The notes under the pieces are model-generated. The model saw nothing but the letters and a program-made list of their open reading frames with translations, had not been told where the DNA came from and did not search any database. From Eretmocerus hayati (lineage: Eukaryota > Arthropoda > Insecta > Hymenoptera > Aphelinidae), in assembly GCA_029851415.1 (NCBI GenBank), contig CM056743.1, forward strand, positions 24,218,905 to 24,282,904: DNA of 64,000 nucleotides, read 5' to 3'. Positions within the stretch are counted from its first letter, which is position 1. Each line of letters opens with the position of its first letter. Positions 11,620-21,353 of the stretch are shown piece by piece. The position numbers and the translations under genes are program-made.

Positions 11620-12905
11620 GTTCGACTCGCCGTTTTTTTCCGTTTTGCCGCAATCACCCTCTCCAGCCCGCCCGTTTCGGTCCGTGAGATCTGGTCCGTT
11701 TTTGTCCGTGCGCTCGTCCGTTTTCTTCCGTTTTGCAAGAAATCTCCAGTTAAGCACGCCCGTTTCAGCCCGTGAGATCTGGTCCGTTTTTGTCCGTGCG
11801 CTCGTCCGTTATTTTCCGTTTTGCAAGAAATCTTCAGTTAAGCACGCTCGCTTCGGCCCGTGAGATCTGGTCCGTTTTTGACCGTGCGCGCGTCCGTTTT
11901 TTTCCGTTTTGCAAGAAATCCTCAGTTGAGCACGCCCGTTTCAGCCCGTGAGATCTGGTCCGTTTTTGTCCGTGCGCTCGTCCGTTATTTTCCGTTTTGC
12001 AAGAAATCTTCAGTTAAGCACGCTCGCTTCGGCCCGTGAGATCTGGTCCGTTTTTGACCGTGCGCGCGTCCGTTTTTTTCCGTTTTGCAAGAAATCCTCA
12101 GTTAAGCACGCCCGTTTCGGCCCGTGAGATCTGGTCCGTTTTTGTCCGTGCGTTCGTCCGTTTTTTTCCGTTTTGCAGGAAGTACTCAATCAAGCACGCC
12201 TGTTTCGGTCCGTGAGATTTTGTCCGTTTTTGTCCGTGCGCTCGTCCGTTTTTTTCCGTTTTGCATGAAATACTCAGTCAAGCAACCCGTTTCGGACCGT
12301 GAGATTTTGTCCGTGCGCTCGTCCGTTTTTTTCCATTTTTCAGGAAGTACTCATTCAAGCACGCCCGTTTCGGTCCGTGAGATCTGGTCCGTTTTTGTCC
12401 GTGCGCTCGTCCGTTTTTTCCCGTTTTGCAAGAAATCTTCAGTTAAGCACGCCCGTTTTGGCCCGTGAGATCTGGTCCGTTTTTGTCCGTGCGCTCGTCC
12501 GTTTTTTTCCGTTTTGCCGCAATCACCCTCTCCAGCACGCCCGTTTCGGTCCGTGAGATCTGGTCCGTTTTTGTCCGTGCGCTCGTCCGTTTTTTTCCGT
12601 TTTGCCGCAGTCACCCTCTCCAGCTCGCCCGTTTCGGTCCGTGAGATCTGGTCCGTTCTTGTCCGTGCGCTCGTCCGTTTTTTCCCGTTTTGCAAGAAAT
12701 ACTCAGTCAAGCACGCCCGTTTCGGACCGTGAGATCTGGTCCGTTTTCGTTCGTGCGCCCGTCCGGTCCGTTTTTTTCCGTTTTGCAGGAATTACTCAGT
12801 TAAGCACGCCCGTTTCGGCCCGTGAGATCTGGTCCGTTTTTGTCCGTGCGCTCGTCCGTTTTTTCCGTTCTGCCGCAATCACCCTTCCTAGCCCGTTCGT
12901 TTCAC
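11620..12905 (+). repeat. Left 88-bp subrepeat array of the FB-like element
   Basis: About 14-15 copies of a unit containing CCCGTTTCGGTCCGTGAG, GTCCGTTTTTGTCCGTGCG and TTTCCGTTTTGC. The spacing is 88 bp between clean copies (for example 12540 to 12628), and some units are shortened. Two sequence variants alternate at the end of the unit: an AGAAAT-CTCAGT type and a CGCAATCACCCTCTCC type. All reading frames are open because the unit lacks stops, giving spurious ORFs up to 119 codons. Confidence 0.92.
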
Positions 12906-13110
12906 TCAGATTTCACTCCATTTTTTTATTTGAGTAAAAACAAGAGGTTTGAGAGTCACAAACTCAGTAAATTGCCAAAACGAATAAACTCGTAACTTAT
13001 CAAAATTCTGAGCTGCAAATCAAAATGAGAAGTCTGTACCCTCCAATTATGTATCATCGGGCAGCACAATTATAAAATATAATCACTGTGTTATGAGTTG
13101 TAAGAGTCAT

Positions 13111-15264
13111 GGTCCGGGGGCTGGGTAGGCTCCCGTATGCACTTCAAGGTGCGACCATGAAACCAACGTATTTTAACGTATTGTTTGGTGTAGAATCCGA
13201 ATTTGTCGTTATTTTTTACATCAGTGGTGCAGATCACCTGCGAAAATGCATTTTTCTAATCTAAAACTTGTGTTCTTGTGAGCTTGTTAACAGCAGTCGT
13301 GTTTCATGGTTGAAAATCTATGCATGCGTTGGAATTTTTATCTGAAGTATCTGAACATCAGATCTGAGTCCCTTTGGAGCCATGTACAGGGTATTTGTCG
13401 CTATAACCAGCTTTTAGTGTATAAAACGTGACCCGCTACACGAGATTTCTCGTTTCATGCTCAACCCGATCGAATCAGCTCATTCTGGGGCTCAAAATTG
13501 ATCTGACTTCGACATCTTTATATGACGATACCAAAAGCCCCTCCCCCTTCCCATGCAATATACAGGGTGTACTTGCAAAAATACGGCCAACATTCATGGA
13601 ACTGATTCGAGATAGACCTAGATGTATCGAACTCCACTTCATGCATTATCTAATCGATACTTTCATTTGTCAACCCTGAATCAGATAATTGGCAGTTGCG
13701 AGCTCGGTCATCAGAGGGCAGGGGTTCTAGTATTCTCACTTTCCATATGGAAAGCGGAACTCCGCATGTCACTACTCTAAGCTTGCTAAGGTTACGGCAG
13801 ATAAGGCGATGCGGTCACCGTGCAAGCTGAAAATCATTCCTATTTTTGTGCGATTCTCTTGCGACTCAGGCTAGACGACGAGTGGAAGAGTACTTGTTAT
13901 CATCTATTTTGAATTCGTACACTCATCGGTTATCTCAAATCGTTCGAAAATCGGGGGGAAATGAGAACGAAAATACGCCTATATTATAGGTTAAAAGGCT
14001 CCCATGGCCACACTCTCCTCCGATATTCTCGCGATTTCTCCGATGTTCGCGCAAACGGAGAGGGGACGAATTCAAATGAGATGATAACAGGGATTCGACA
14101 ACTCGTCTCACACTTTAAATCATCAAGATTTTTTGGAAGATGTATTCTCAAGTTCCATGGTTGCGTCGCGTCGCACGGTGACCGCATCGTCTTAACAATC
14201 AAACGAGTTTTGACAGGAAGATTAATCAGAAGGGTTGTTTATAAGTATTCACCGTGGATGATTGATAAAAATTGTATCCCGTTGAAAGATGTCTTTGCGA
14301 CTTGCTGTTAGGGAAAAAAGTAATCTAATAAATAATCTAACTCATAATCTACCCCTGTCAACAGTCGTCCTGTTAAAATTGGTTTGATTGTTGTTTGCCG
14401 CAACCTTATTATAGCGACCTCAGAGTAGTGAAATGCGGAGTTTCGCTTTTCATAATAATAGTATATTTCGATACAAGGGTGTAAGAACTACTCTTTGCCC
14501 GGTCGGAGCTGCGATAGGTATCACTCCCACTTCTTCCGTAAGAATAACACGGACCAAAGATAAGAGCGCTTATCGCATGTTTAGTCCCAATAGTTTTTGA
14601 TCAACTGTGAGTGAAAGACGACATGGGCAAATAGTACGATCCTACGCACAAAGTATGAAAAAGTATATATATATCCATGCTCGCTGATAACTGCTAATTA
14701 TCTGATTCAGGGCTGACAGATGGAAGAATCAATTAGAGAATGTATGAAGTGGAGTTCGATACATCTCGGTCTATCTCGAATCAATTCTACAAATGTTGGC
14801 CGTATTTTTGCAAGTACACCCTGTATATTGTACGGGGAGAGGGGGGGGCTTTTGGTATTGTCATATGGAGATGTTGAAGTCAGATCAATTTCGAAGCCCA
14901 AAATGAGCTGATTCGATCGTATTGGGACTGAGACGAGAAATCTCGTGCAGCGGGTCACTTTTTATACACTAAACGCTGGTTACAGCAACAAATACCCTGT
15001 ACATGGCTCAGATCTGATGTTCAGATACTTCAGATGAAAAATTCCAACGCATGCATAGATTTTTAACCATGAAACACGATTGCTGTTAACAAACTCACGA
15101 GAGCACAAGTTTTAGGTTAGAAAAATGGATTTTTGCAGGTGCTCTGCACGACTTATGTCAAAAATAATGACGAATTCGGGTGCTACACAAAAAAATACGT
15201 TAAAATACGTTGGTTTCATAATCGCACCTTGAAGTGCATACGGGAGCCTGCCCAGCCCCCGGAC
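13111..15264. mobile_element. Foldback element nested in the FB-like element
   Basis: Arms of about 590 bp (13111-13700 and 14690-15264) pair with moderate divergence. The ends read GGTCCGGGGGCTGGG and CCCAGCCCCCGGAC. The spacer carries smaller nested inverted pairs: GATGCGGTCACCGTGC near 13808 against GCACGGTGACCGCATC near 14172, and GGAACTCCGCAT near 13757 against ATGCGGAGTTTCGC near 14434. A 116-codon ORF (13961-14311) lies in the spacer and has no recognisable domain. Confidence 0.75.
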
Positions 15265-16538
15265 TATCAGCGCGCTTGCGCGCGTGAAGAGTTTCTAGTG
15301 GAGATAATCCTGGAGGATAAGGTGAAATGCATTTTAGACACTTGAAAAATTTTCATGCGGCCCCTTAGGTTGTGGAAAGTCTATATGATGGGTTCCACGC
15401 GAAAGCGACATGCGGGAAAGAGGTCATCCCTCAGATTCTCTTCTAGCTTTTTTAAATCGGATCTGTGTACCAGATGAGGATTTTTGAACAAGCTATGAGG
15501 TCCAAAAGAAAATTTCCTTTTCCGTAGCTCGGAGATCCGTCAAAGCAGCGGAGATTCATCCTGTCCAAAACGATACTTCTTCATTCAACAGAATGGGAAT
15601 ATCTCGAGTTCTTTGACTGATATGAATTCGCAGTTCGCGGCAAGTGAAGGGCATCAAAAAATCTATCAGAATCGCGTGAAACTTTTTTTGGTGACTTGGG
15701 AGCCTCCTCGAGTGAAAAAGGTAATTTTCACTGAAACGTGAATTTTTCGAAAAACCATTCTTTGTTCACTTTGAAGCTCCCAAATTTGATGTTGTGTTTT
15801 GCGTTCTTGTGGAAAAAATAGGTTACAGACAGGACTGGAACGATCCGAGCGACTCTATGAGCCATTCCCTCAAACTCAATTCTTTCAGTGAGGGTGTGAC
15901 TCCAATTAAAAAGCATGATATCCCATGACACATGACATGGTGCGCAACACGGCACACAGGCTGACTCGCCGAGGTTTGTTTTTACTCACAAAGCACTTCT
16001 GTTGACAATTTTCAACTTTGGGGTATTGAGAGAGCATGTTTGTAACGAAAACTCGAGATAGCGTATGAGAGAAAACGTTTCCGAACAGAAACGGGTATTA
16101 TTGCATGAGGGCATTCCTTGCATGAGCCTGTGTGCCGACGGTGCGCCGTGTCGTGCGCCAAGGCATGGCATGCGCTTGGATGGAAGACATGCTCTAATGG
16201 CAGCCTGCTCCAATAGCTAAAGGTCATTTAAAGCACATGAGCATCCATTGAGACTTTCGAGACCATTCTCAATGGAAACTGAGGTTATTCTTCACAAAAT
16301 GATCACCTGCGAAGTTCAAATTAATCGGCGAGAACAGGATCTTGACCATAATTGAATACGGCATTCCATTAAATACATCGAATCAAAAGCACAAGACAAT
16401 TCAACCCATTTTCGTCTGCTGGAATGACACGTATACGAGATGTTTTTGGGACTCGGTCTTGAGTACGAAAAATTCAGACCACATAGATTTAACGTACGAT
16501 TGTCTCAATTTTAGAGATATGTAATGAACATCCCCTTA
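15265..16538. other. FB-element interior, nothing recognised
   Basis: No supported gene. A GC-richer patch near 16110-16200 gives overlapping minus-strand ORFs of about 75 codons without recognisable content. Confidence 0.4.
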
Positions 16539-17476
16539 CACTGGTATTCATAGTCGTTATAACCCGAGAGTTAAGACTTGATCAGCGGATTATAGTCCGC
16601 CCGCTATAATACCAATCCTATGCTGAATCAAAATTAATTCGGGTAAGGACTTTTGAGGGATAGATCTTATGAAGAATTTTGCGCTGAATCCGAATCTGAA
16701 TCGACCCGGGACGCCAAATGTCCGTGAAAAAAATGGCGGCGAGTCAAAGTTCAAAAAACCATGATTTAGCAATCAATTCGAGGACTACGACTCGGACGTG
16801 AAAAAAGTTCAATTCAAAATTGAAGATCTTGTTAAAACAAACATTTTGAGATATTGCGGAAGTAAATGTGATCAAAATTGGATGAACTAGAAGGAGTGAA
16901 AGTTTTGGCGTGGAAACGTGCGCGTGCGGGCCTGTATCACCACCACTATATCTATATATACGCGCGCGTTGGCCCTAATAGGGTGCCCTAATGGTAAAAC
17001 TTTCACTCGCTCTAGCTCATCCGATTTTGATCACATTCACTTCCGCAAAATCTCAAAATGTTCGTTCTAGTAGATCTTCAATTTTGAATTCAACTTTTTT
17101 CACGTCCGACTCGTAGTTTTTGAAATAATCGCTAAAAACACGGTCTTTTGAACTTTGACCCGCCGCCATTATTTTCAGGGACATTTGGCGTCCCGGGTCG
17201 ATTCAGATTCGGATTCAGCGCAATATTCTACATAAGATCTATCCCCCAAAAGTCTTTACCCGAATTAATTTTGGATCTCCATTATAGCAAGCGGACTATT
17301 AGGCGCTGTAATCGGTGTGGCAGAAGAATAAATCATGGACTGTTTATTCAGCTCACATTGTCCCGATGCAGCAGAGCACCTCAGACTTGATGTCACTTTT
17401 TGTCCACGCCGATTACAGTGCCTAACCCGCGGATCAATTCTTAACTCTGGGGTTATAACGACTATGAATACCAGTG
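16539..17476. mobile_element. TIR element, family C copy 1 (CACTG ends, TTA duplication)
   Basis: The termini are CACTGGTATTCATAGTCG and its reverse complement, flanked by TTA on both sides (16536-16538, 17477-17479). The arms pair over about 400 bp with a GC-rich spacer near 16930-16985. A secondary hairpin lies at 17300-17420. CACTG ends with a 3-bp duplication fit CACTA-type transposons, and a TTA duplication also fits PIF/Harbinger. There is no transposase ORF. A second copy is at 44017-44841. Confidence 0.75.
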
Positions 17477-17479
17477 TTA

Positions 17480-18125
17480 CAGTTGATCCTGGGGAGCTAA
17501 ATTCAAGTTATCAAAGGTATTATTGAGGGAATCGGGACCCATGTTTTGATCTCAGATAGAATTAGAGGAGAACAAGATGGTTATTTTTGCCAAGTTTGGA
17601 TTATGGGAAGAAAATGATGGAAGGGGAGAAACATACTGTGACATGAGATGGAATGAGTGAGCTGAGTAATTGATGTGAGACATGAGCTGATATCCTCTTT
17701 TTGTATCGAGTGGAATTTTTTATACACGACCACGCAGGAAGGATGGTCGAATCACAGATTCTCCTGTCGAATTCGTGAGAAGATAGGAAGTCGGCGATTT
17801 ATACGCCCCTCCCCCGTCCCTGGAATTTGATTGACTGAATTCGAACAAGGAAGTATACTAGGGATAGGGAATATTATTTCACTACTAATTTGTAGCATTC
17901 ATTCTCTCGCGCTATATGACGGACAAAAGCCAGCGAGTAGCAAGCGTTATGGAATCGTAAGAGCGGGGCATGGGTATGAGGGGGGGGGGGGTTGACTCAC
18001 TTCAGATATCATCTATTGTATATGCTTGAGTGACAAACAAGGAATAGTGCGGTCGAAAGACACTGCATGCGACTCCCAGTTTATCGATATATGTAATAAG
18101 GACAGAACGGGGGGAACGAACAAGC
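17480..18125. other. FB-element interior, nothing recognised
   Basis: AT-rich sequence with a run of ten G near 17981. No supported gene. Confidence 0.4.
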
Positions 18126-18129
18126 CCGC

Positions 18130-20395
18130 ATGGGCGAGAAACGGGCGTGCTTGACTTTTTCTTGCAAAACGGAAAAAAACGGACAAAACCTCACGGACCG
18201 GAACGGGTGTGCTTGACGGAGTATTTCCTGCGAAACGGAAAAAACGGACGAGCGCACGGACAAAAACGGACAAAATCTCACGGACCGAAACGGGCGTGCT
18301 TGATGAGTATTTCCTGCAAAACGGAAAAAAACGGACGAGCGGACGGACAAAAACGGACCAAATCTCACGGACCGAAACGGGCGTGCTTGACTGAGTATTT
18401 CCTGCAAAACGGAAAAAAACGGACAAAATCTCACGGACCGAAACGGGCGTGCTTGACGGAGTATTTCCTGCAAAACGGAAAAAAACGGACGAGCGCACGG
18501 ACAAAAACGGACAAAGTCTCACGGACCGAAACGGGCGTGCTTGACTGAGTGTTTCCTGCAAAACGGAAAAAAACGGACCAGATATCACGGACCGAAACGG
18601 ACCAAATCTCACGGACCGAAACGGGCGTGCTTGACTGAGTATTTCCTGCAAAACGGAAAAAAACGGACCAGATCTCACGTACCGAAACGGGCGTGCTTAA
18701 CTGAGGATTTCTTGCAAAACGGGAAAAACGGACGAGGGCACGGACAAAAACGGACCAGATTTCACGGACCGAAACGGGCGGGCTGGAGAGGGTGATAGCG
18801 GCAAAACGGAAACGGACGAGCGCACGGACACAAACGGACCAGATCTCACGGGCCGAAACGGGCGTGCTTAACTGAGTATTTTCTGCAAAACGGGAAAAAA
18901 TGGACCCGCGCACGGACAAAAACGGACCAAATCTCACGGACCGAAACGGGCGTGCTCGACTGAGTATTTCCTGCAAAACGGAAAAAACGGACAAAATCTC
19001 ACGGACCGAAACGGGCGTGCTTGACGGAGTATTTCCTGCAAAACGGAACAAAACGGACAAAGTCTCACGGACCGAAACGGGCGTGCTTGACTGAGTGTTT
19101 CCTGCAAAACGGAAAAAAACGGACCAGATATCACGGACCGAAACGGACCAAATCTCACGGACCGAAACGGGCGTGCTTGACTGAGTATTTCCTGCAAAAC
19201 GGAAAAAACGGACAAAATCTCACGGACCGAAACGGGCGTGCTTGACTGAGTATTTCCTGCAAAACGGAAAAAACGGACAAAATCTCACGGACCGAAACGG
19301 GCGTGCTTGACTGAGTATTTCCTGCAAAACGGGAAAAAACGGACAAAATCTCACGGACCGAAACGGGCGTGCTTGACGGAGTATTTCCTGCAAAACGGAA
19401 CAAAACGGACAAAATCTCACGGACGGAAACGGGTGTGCTTGACGGAGTATTTCCTGCAAAACGGAAGAAAACGGACCAGACCTCACGGACCGAAACGGAC
19501 CAAATCTCACGGACCGAAACGGGCGTGCTTGACTGAGTATTTCCTGCAAAACGGAGAAAAACGGACAAAATCTCACGGACCGAAACGGGCGTGCTTGACG
19601 GAGTATTTCCTGCAAAACGGAAAAAAACGGACGAGCGCACGGACAAAAACGGACAAAGTCTCACGGACCGAAACGGGCGTGCTTGACTGAGTATTTCCTG
19701 CAAAACGGAAAAAACGGACCAGATCTCACGTACCCTAACGGGCGTGCTTAACTGAGGATTTCTTGCAAAACGGAAAAAATGGACGAGGGCACGGACAAAA
19801 ACGGACCAGATCTCACGGACCGAAACGGGCGGGCGGGAGAGGGTGATTGCGGCAAAACGGAAAAAAACGGACGAGCGCACGGACATAAACGGACCAGATC
19901 TCACGGGCCGAAACGGGCGTGCTTAACTGAGTATTTCCTGCAAAACGGAAAAAAACGGACGAGCGCACGGACAAAAACGAACCAAATCTCACGGACCGAA
20001 ACGGGCGTGCTTGACTGAGTATTTCCTGCAAAACGAAAAAAAACGGACAAAATCTCACGGACCGAAACGGGCGTGCTTGACGGAGTATTTCCTGCAAAAC
20101 GGAAGAAAACGGACGAGCGCACGGACAAAAACGGACAAAATCTCACGGACCGAAACGGACGTGCTTGATAAGTATTTCCTGCAAAACGGAAAAAAACGGA
20201 CGAGCGCACGGACAAAAACGGACCAGATCTCACGGGCCGAAACGGGCGGGCTGGAGGGGTGATTGCGGCGAAACGAGAAAAAACGGACGAGCGGACGGAC
20301 ATAAACGGACAAGATCTCACGGGCCGAAACGGGCGTGCTTAACTGAGGATATCTTGCAAAACGGAAAAAAACGGCGAGTCGAACGGACAGAAACG
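18130..20395 (-). repeat. Right 88-bp subrepeat array of the FB-like element
   Basis: The same unit as the left array on the opposite strand, roughly 30 copies. Full 88-bp units are mixed with shortened units of about 62 bp that lack the ACGAGCGCACGGACAAAA segment. Higher-order blocks recur: a set of several units near 18540-18700 reappears nearly unchanged near 19085-19200 and 19470-19540, indicating block duplication by unequal exchange. Very long ORFs here (up to 249 codons) are repeat artefacts. Confidence 0.92.
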
Positions 20396-20529
20396 GACGT
20401 TGAGCTTGCAAGCTCTTCTCCTTCTTGTCAAAGAGCCACACGGACGCGCACGGAAAATGTCCGTTTTACACGTACTCTCGGGTTTTTTTACACGGACTCT
20501 ACACGGGAGGTGTGCGAATAACCACTTCC

Positions 20530-20538
20530 CTAAAAAAA
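20530..20538. repeat. 9-bp target-site duplication of the FB-like element (right)
   Basis: CTAAAAAAA immediately after the right terminal repeat, equal to 11466-11474. It continues as the remaining A-tail of the interrupted LINE. Confidence 0.6.
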
Positions 20539-20543
20539 AACTT

Positions 20544-20556
20544 TATTGGAGTCGTG
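20544..20556. repeat. 13-bp target-site duplication of the LINE (3' copy)
   Basis: TATTGGAGTCGTG, identical to 10284-10296, placed directly after the A-tail continuation. Confidence 0.65.
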
Positions 20557-20938
20557 GGGTGGTACCCCGTCTGACTCTAACGGAGTGATACAGCAGAATT
20601 TACATATTAGGACATGAATGCGTATTTGCATTGTTGAATTCCATGAGTAAATGATGCGGCGCGTAGTAGTACAGGAGAATTCTATGTGAGCATGATTCTA
20701 ATTGTAATTAAGTGAATAGTAATCTCGACGTCGAATATACCCCGCTGTTCACACGCGTTACGGTATAGCGACCAATGCCAGGATCGGGACACTCACAACG
20801 GCACTTACATCTCTCATCGAGAGGTTGAGACTTGATTTGACGGCACATCTCAAGCACTCGCATTGATGGCTCACGCCAAGCTGTCGCTCATTGATTTCTG
20901 AAGCTTGACAAGGTGGGTTGTTGAACCCAATTCATGTT
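20557..20938 (-). other. Putative leader of an LTR retroelement, cut by the LINE/FB insertion
   Basis: On the minus strand this follows the primer-binding site, where the 5' untranslated leader and gag start would be expected. Only a short ORF beginning Met-Asn-Trp is seen and it stops within 20 codons. No gag domain is recognised before the LINE/FB block interrupts at 20556. Sequence below 10284 may be the continuation, but nothing recognisable was found there. Confidence 0.35.
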
Positions 20939-20956
20939 GCCCCACGTTGGGCGCCA
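20939..20956 (-). promoter_or_regulatory. Primer-binding site complementary to tRNA-Lys
   Basis: The minus strand reads TGGCGCCCAACGTGGGGC, the 18-nt sequence complementary to the 3' end (with CCA) of tRNA-Lys with a CUU anticodon. It is a standard primer-binding site of LTR retroelements. A perfect 18-nt match beside an LTR-like TATA box is unlikely by chance. Confidence 0.8.
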
Positions 20957-21353
20957 AACTGACAGAGGGGGGGGATGTCACTGTTGATGGTTGGCACGAG
21001 TTGGCCGTTGAGGAGATTGATAAGTTGGATATGGATATTGATGAGGTTGAGTCAATTTACACACGATGCATTCACAGAAGCACGACAGCGGAACCAAAAC
21101 GTGGAACTTGAACAGTGCACGTACATGAGTGATTGTGACACTGTGTTGATCATTTGTGGTATGGGTCCGATAAGACACAGGACGCGACGGGATTCCGAGA
21201 GGTTTTGGAACAACAACGGCAGAGGCGAGGTTGGGTGAGGTGGCGCAACGGTATCGGGTTGAGAACGTGATGAGGAAGAGCGTGGCTACGTCCGAACCGT
21301 GGCTTGACTGGCGAGTGAATGTGAGTATGAGGGTTGAGTAACAGAGTTTTATA
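20957..21353 (-). mobile_element. Partial LTR (R-U5) of a minus-strand LTR retroelement
   Basis: The minus-strand sequence immediately upstream of the primer-binding site ends CTCTGTCA then GTT before the site, consistent with an LTR ending in CA. A TATA box (TATAAAA, minus strand 21353-21347) lies about 390 bases upstream and would start R. The 5' end of the LTR and the second LTR were not found, so the upper boundary is only the TATA box. Confidence 0.5.
21347..21353 (-). promoter_or_regulatory. TATA box of the LTR
   Basis: TATAAAA on the minus strand in a GAGTATAAAACTCTG context, about 390 bases from the primer-binding site on the same strand. Confidence 0.45.

Larger units (their letters stand above)
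11475..20529. mobile_element. Foldback (FB/MULE-like) element, 9.06 kb
   Basis: The terminal inverted repeats start GGAAGTGGTTATTCGC on both strands and pair for about 180 bp through a palindromic GAGCTTGCAAGCTC near 11591. They continue into long arrays of an 88-bp subrepeat, in opposite orientation at the two ends (about 1.4 kb left, 2.3 kb right). Long inverted repeats of tandem subrepeats with a 9-bp target duplication are the defining layout of Drosophila FB elements, related to Mutator-like transposons. The middle holds two further inverted-repeat elements (13111-15264 and 16539-17476). No transposase is recognised, so it is non-autonomous. Confidence 0.8.

Noticed and set aside
11620..12905. 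CRISPR-like regular repeat array
   Set aside because: Units are directly adjacent with no unique spacers, in eukaryotic DNA, and mirrored at the other end of a transposon.
11563..12937. ORFs in the left 88-bp array
   Set aside because: Same artefact as in the right array.
18013..20441. Minus- and plus-strand ORFs up to 249 codons with repeating Phe-Arg-Ser-Val-Arg motifs
   Set aside because: They arise because the 88-bp subrepeat has no stops in any frame; the unit length is not a multiple of three and the same peptides appear in several frames.
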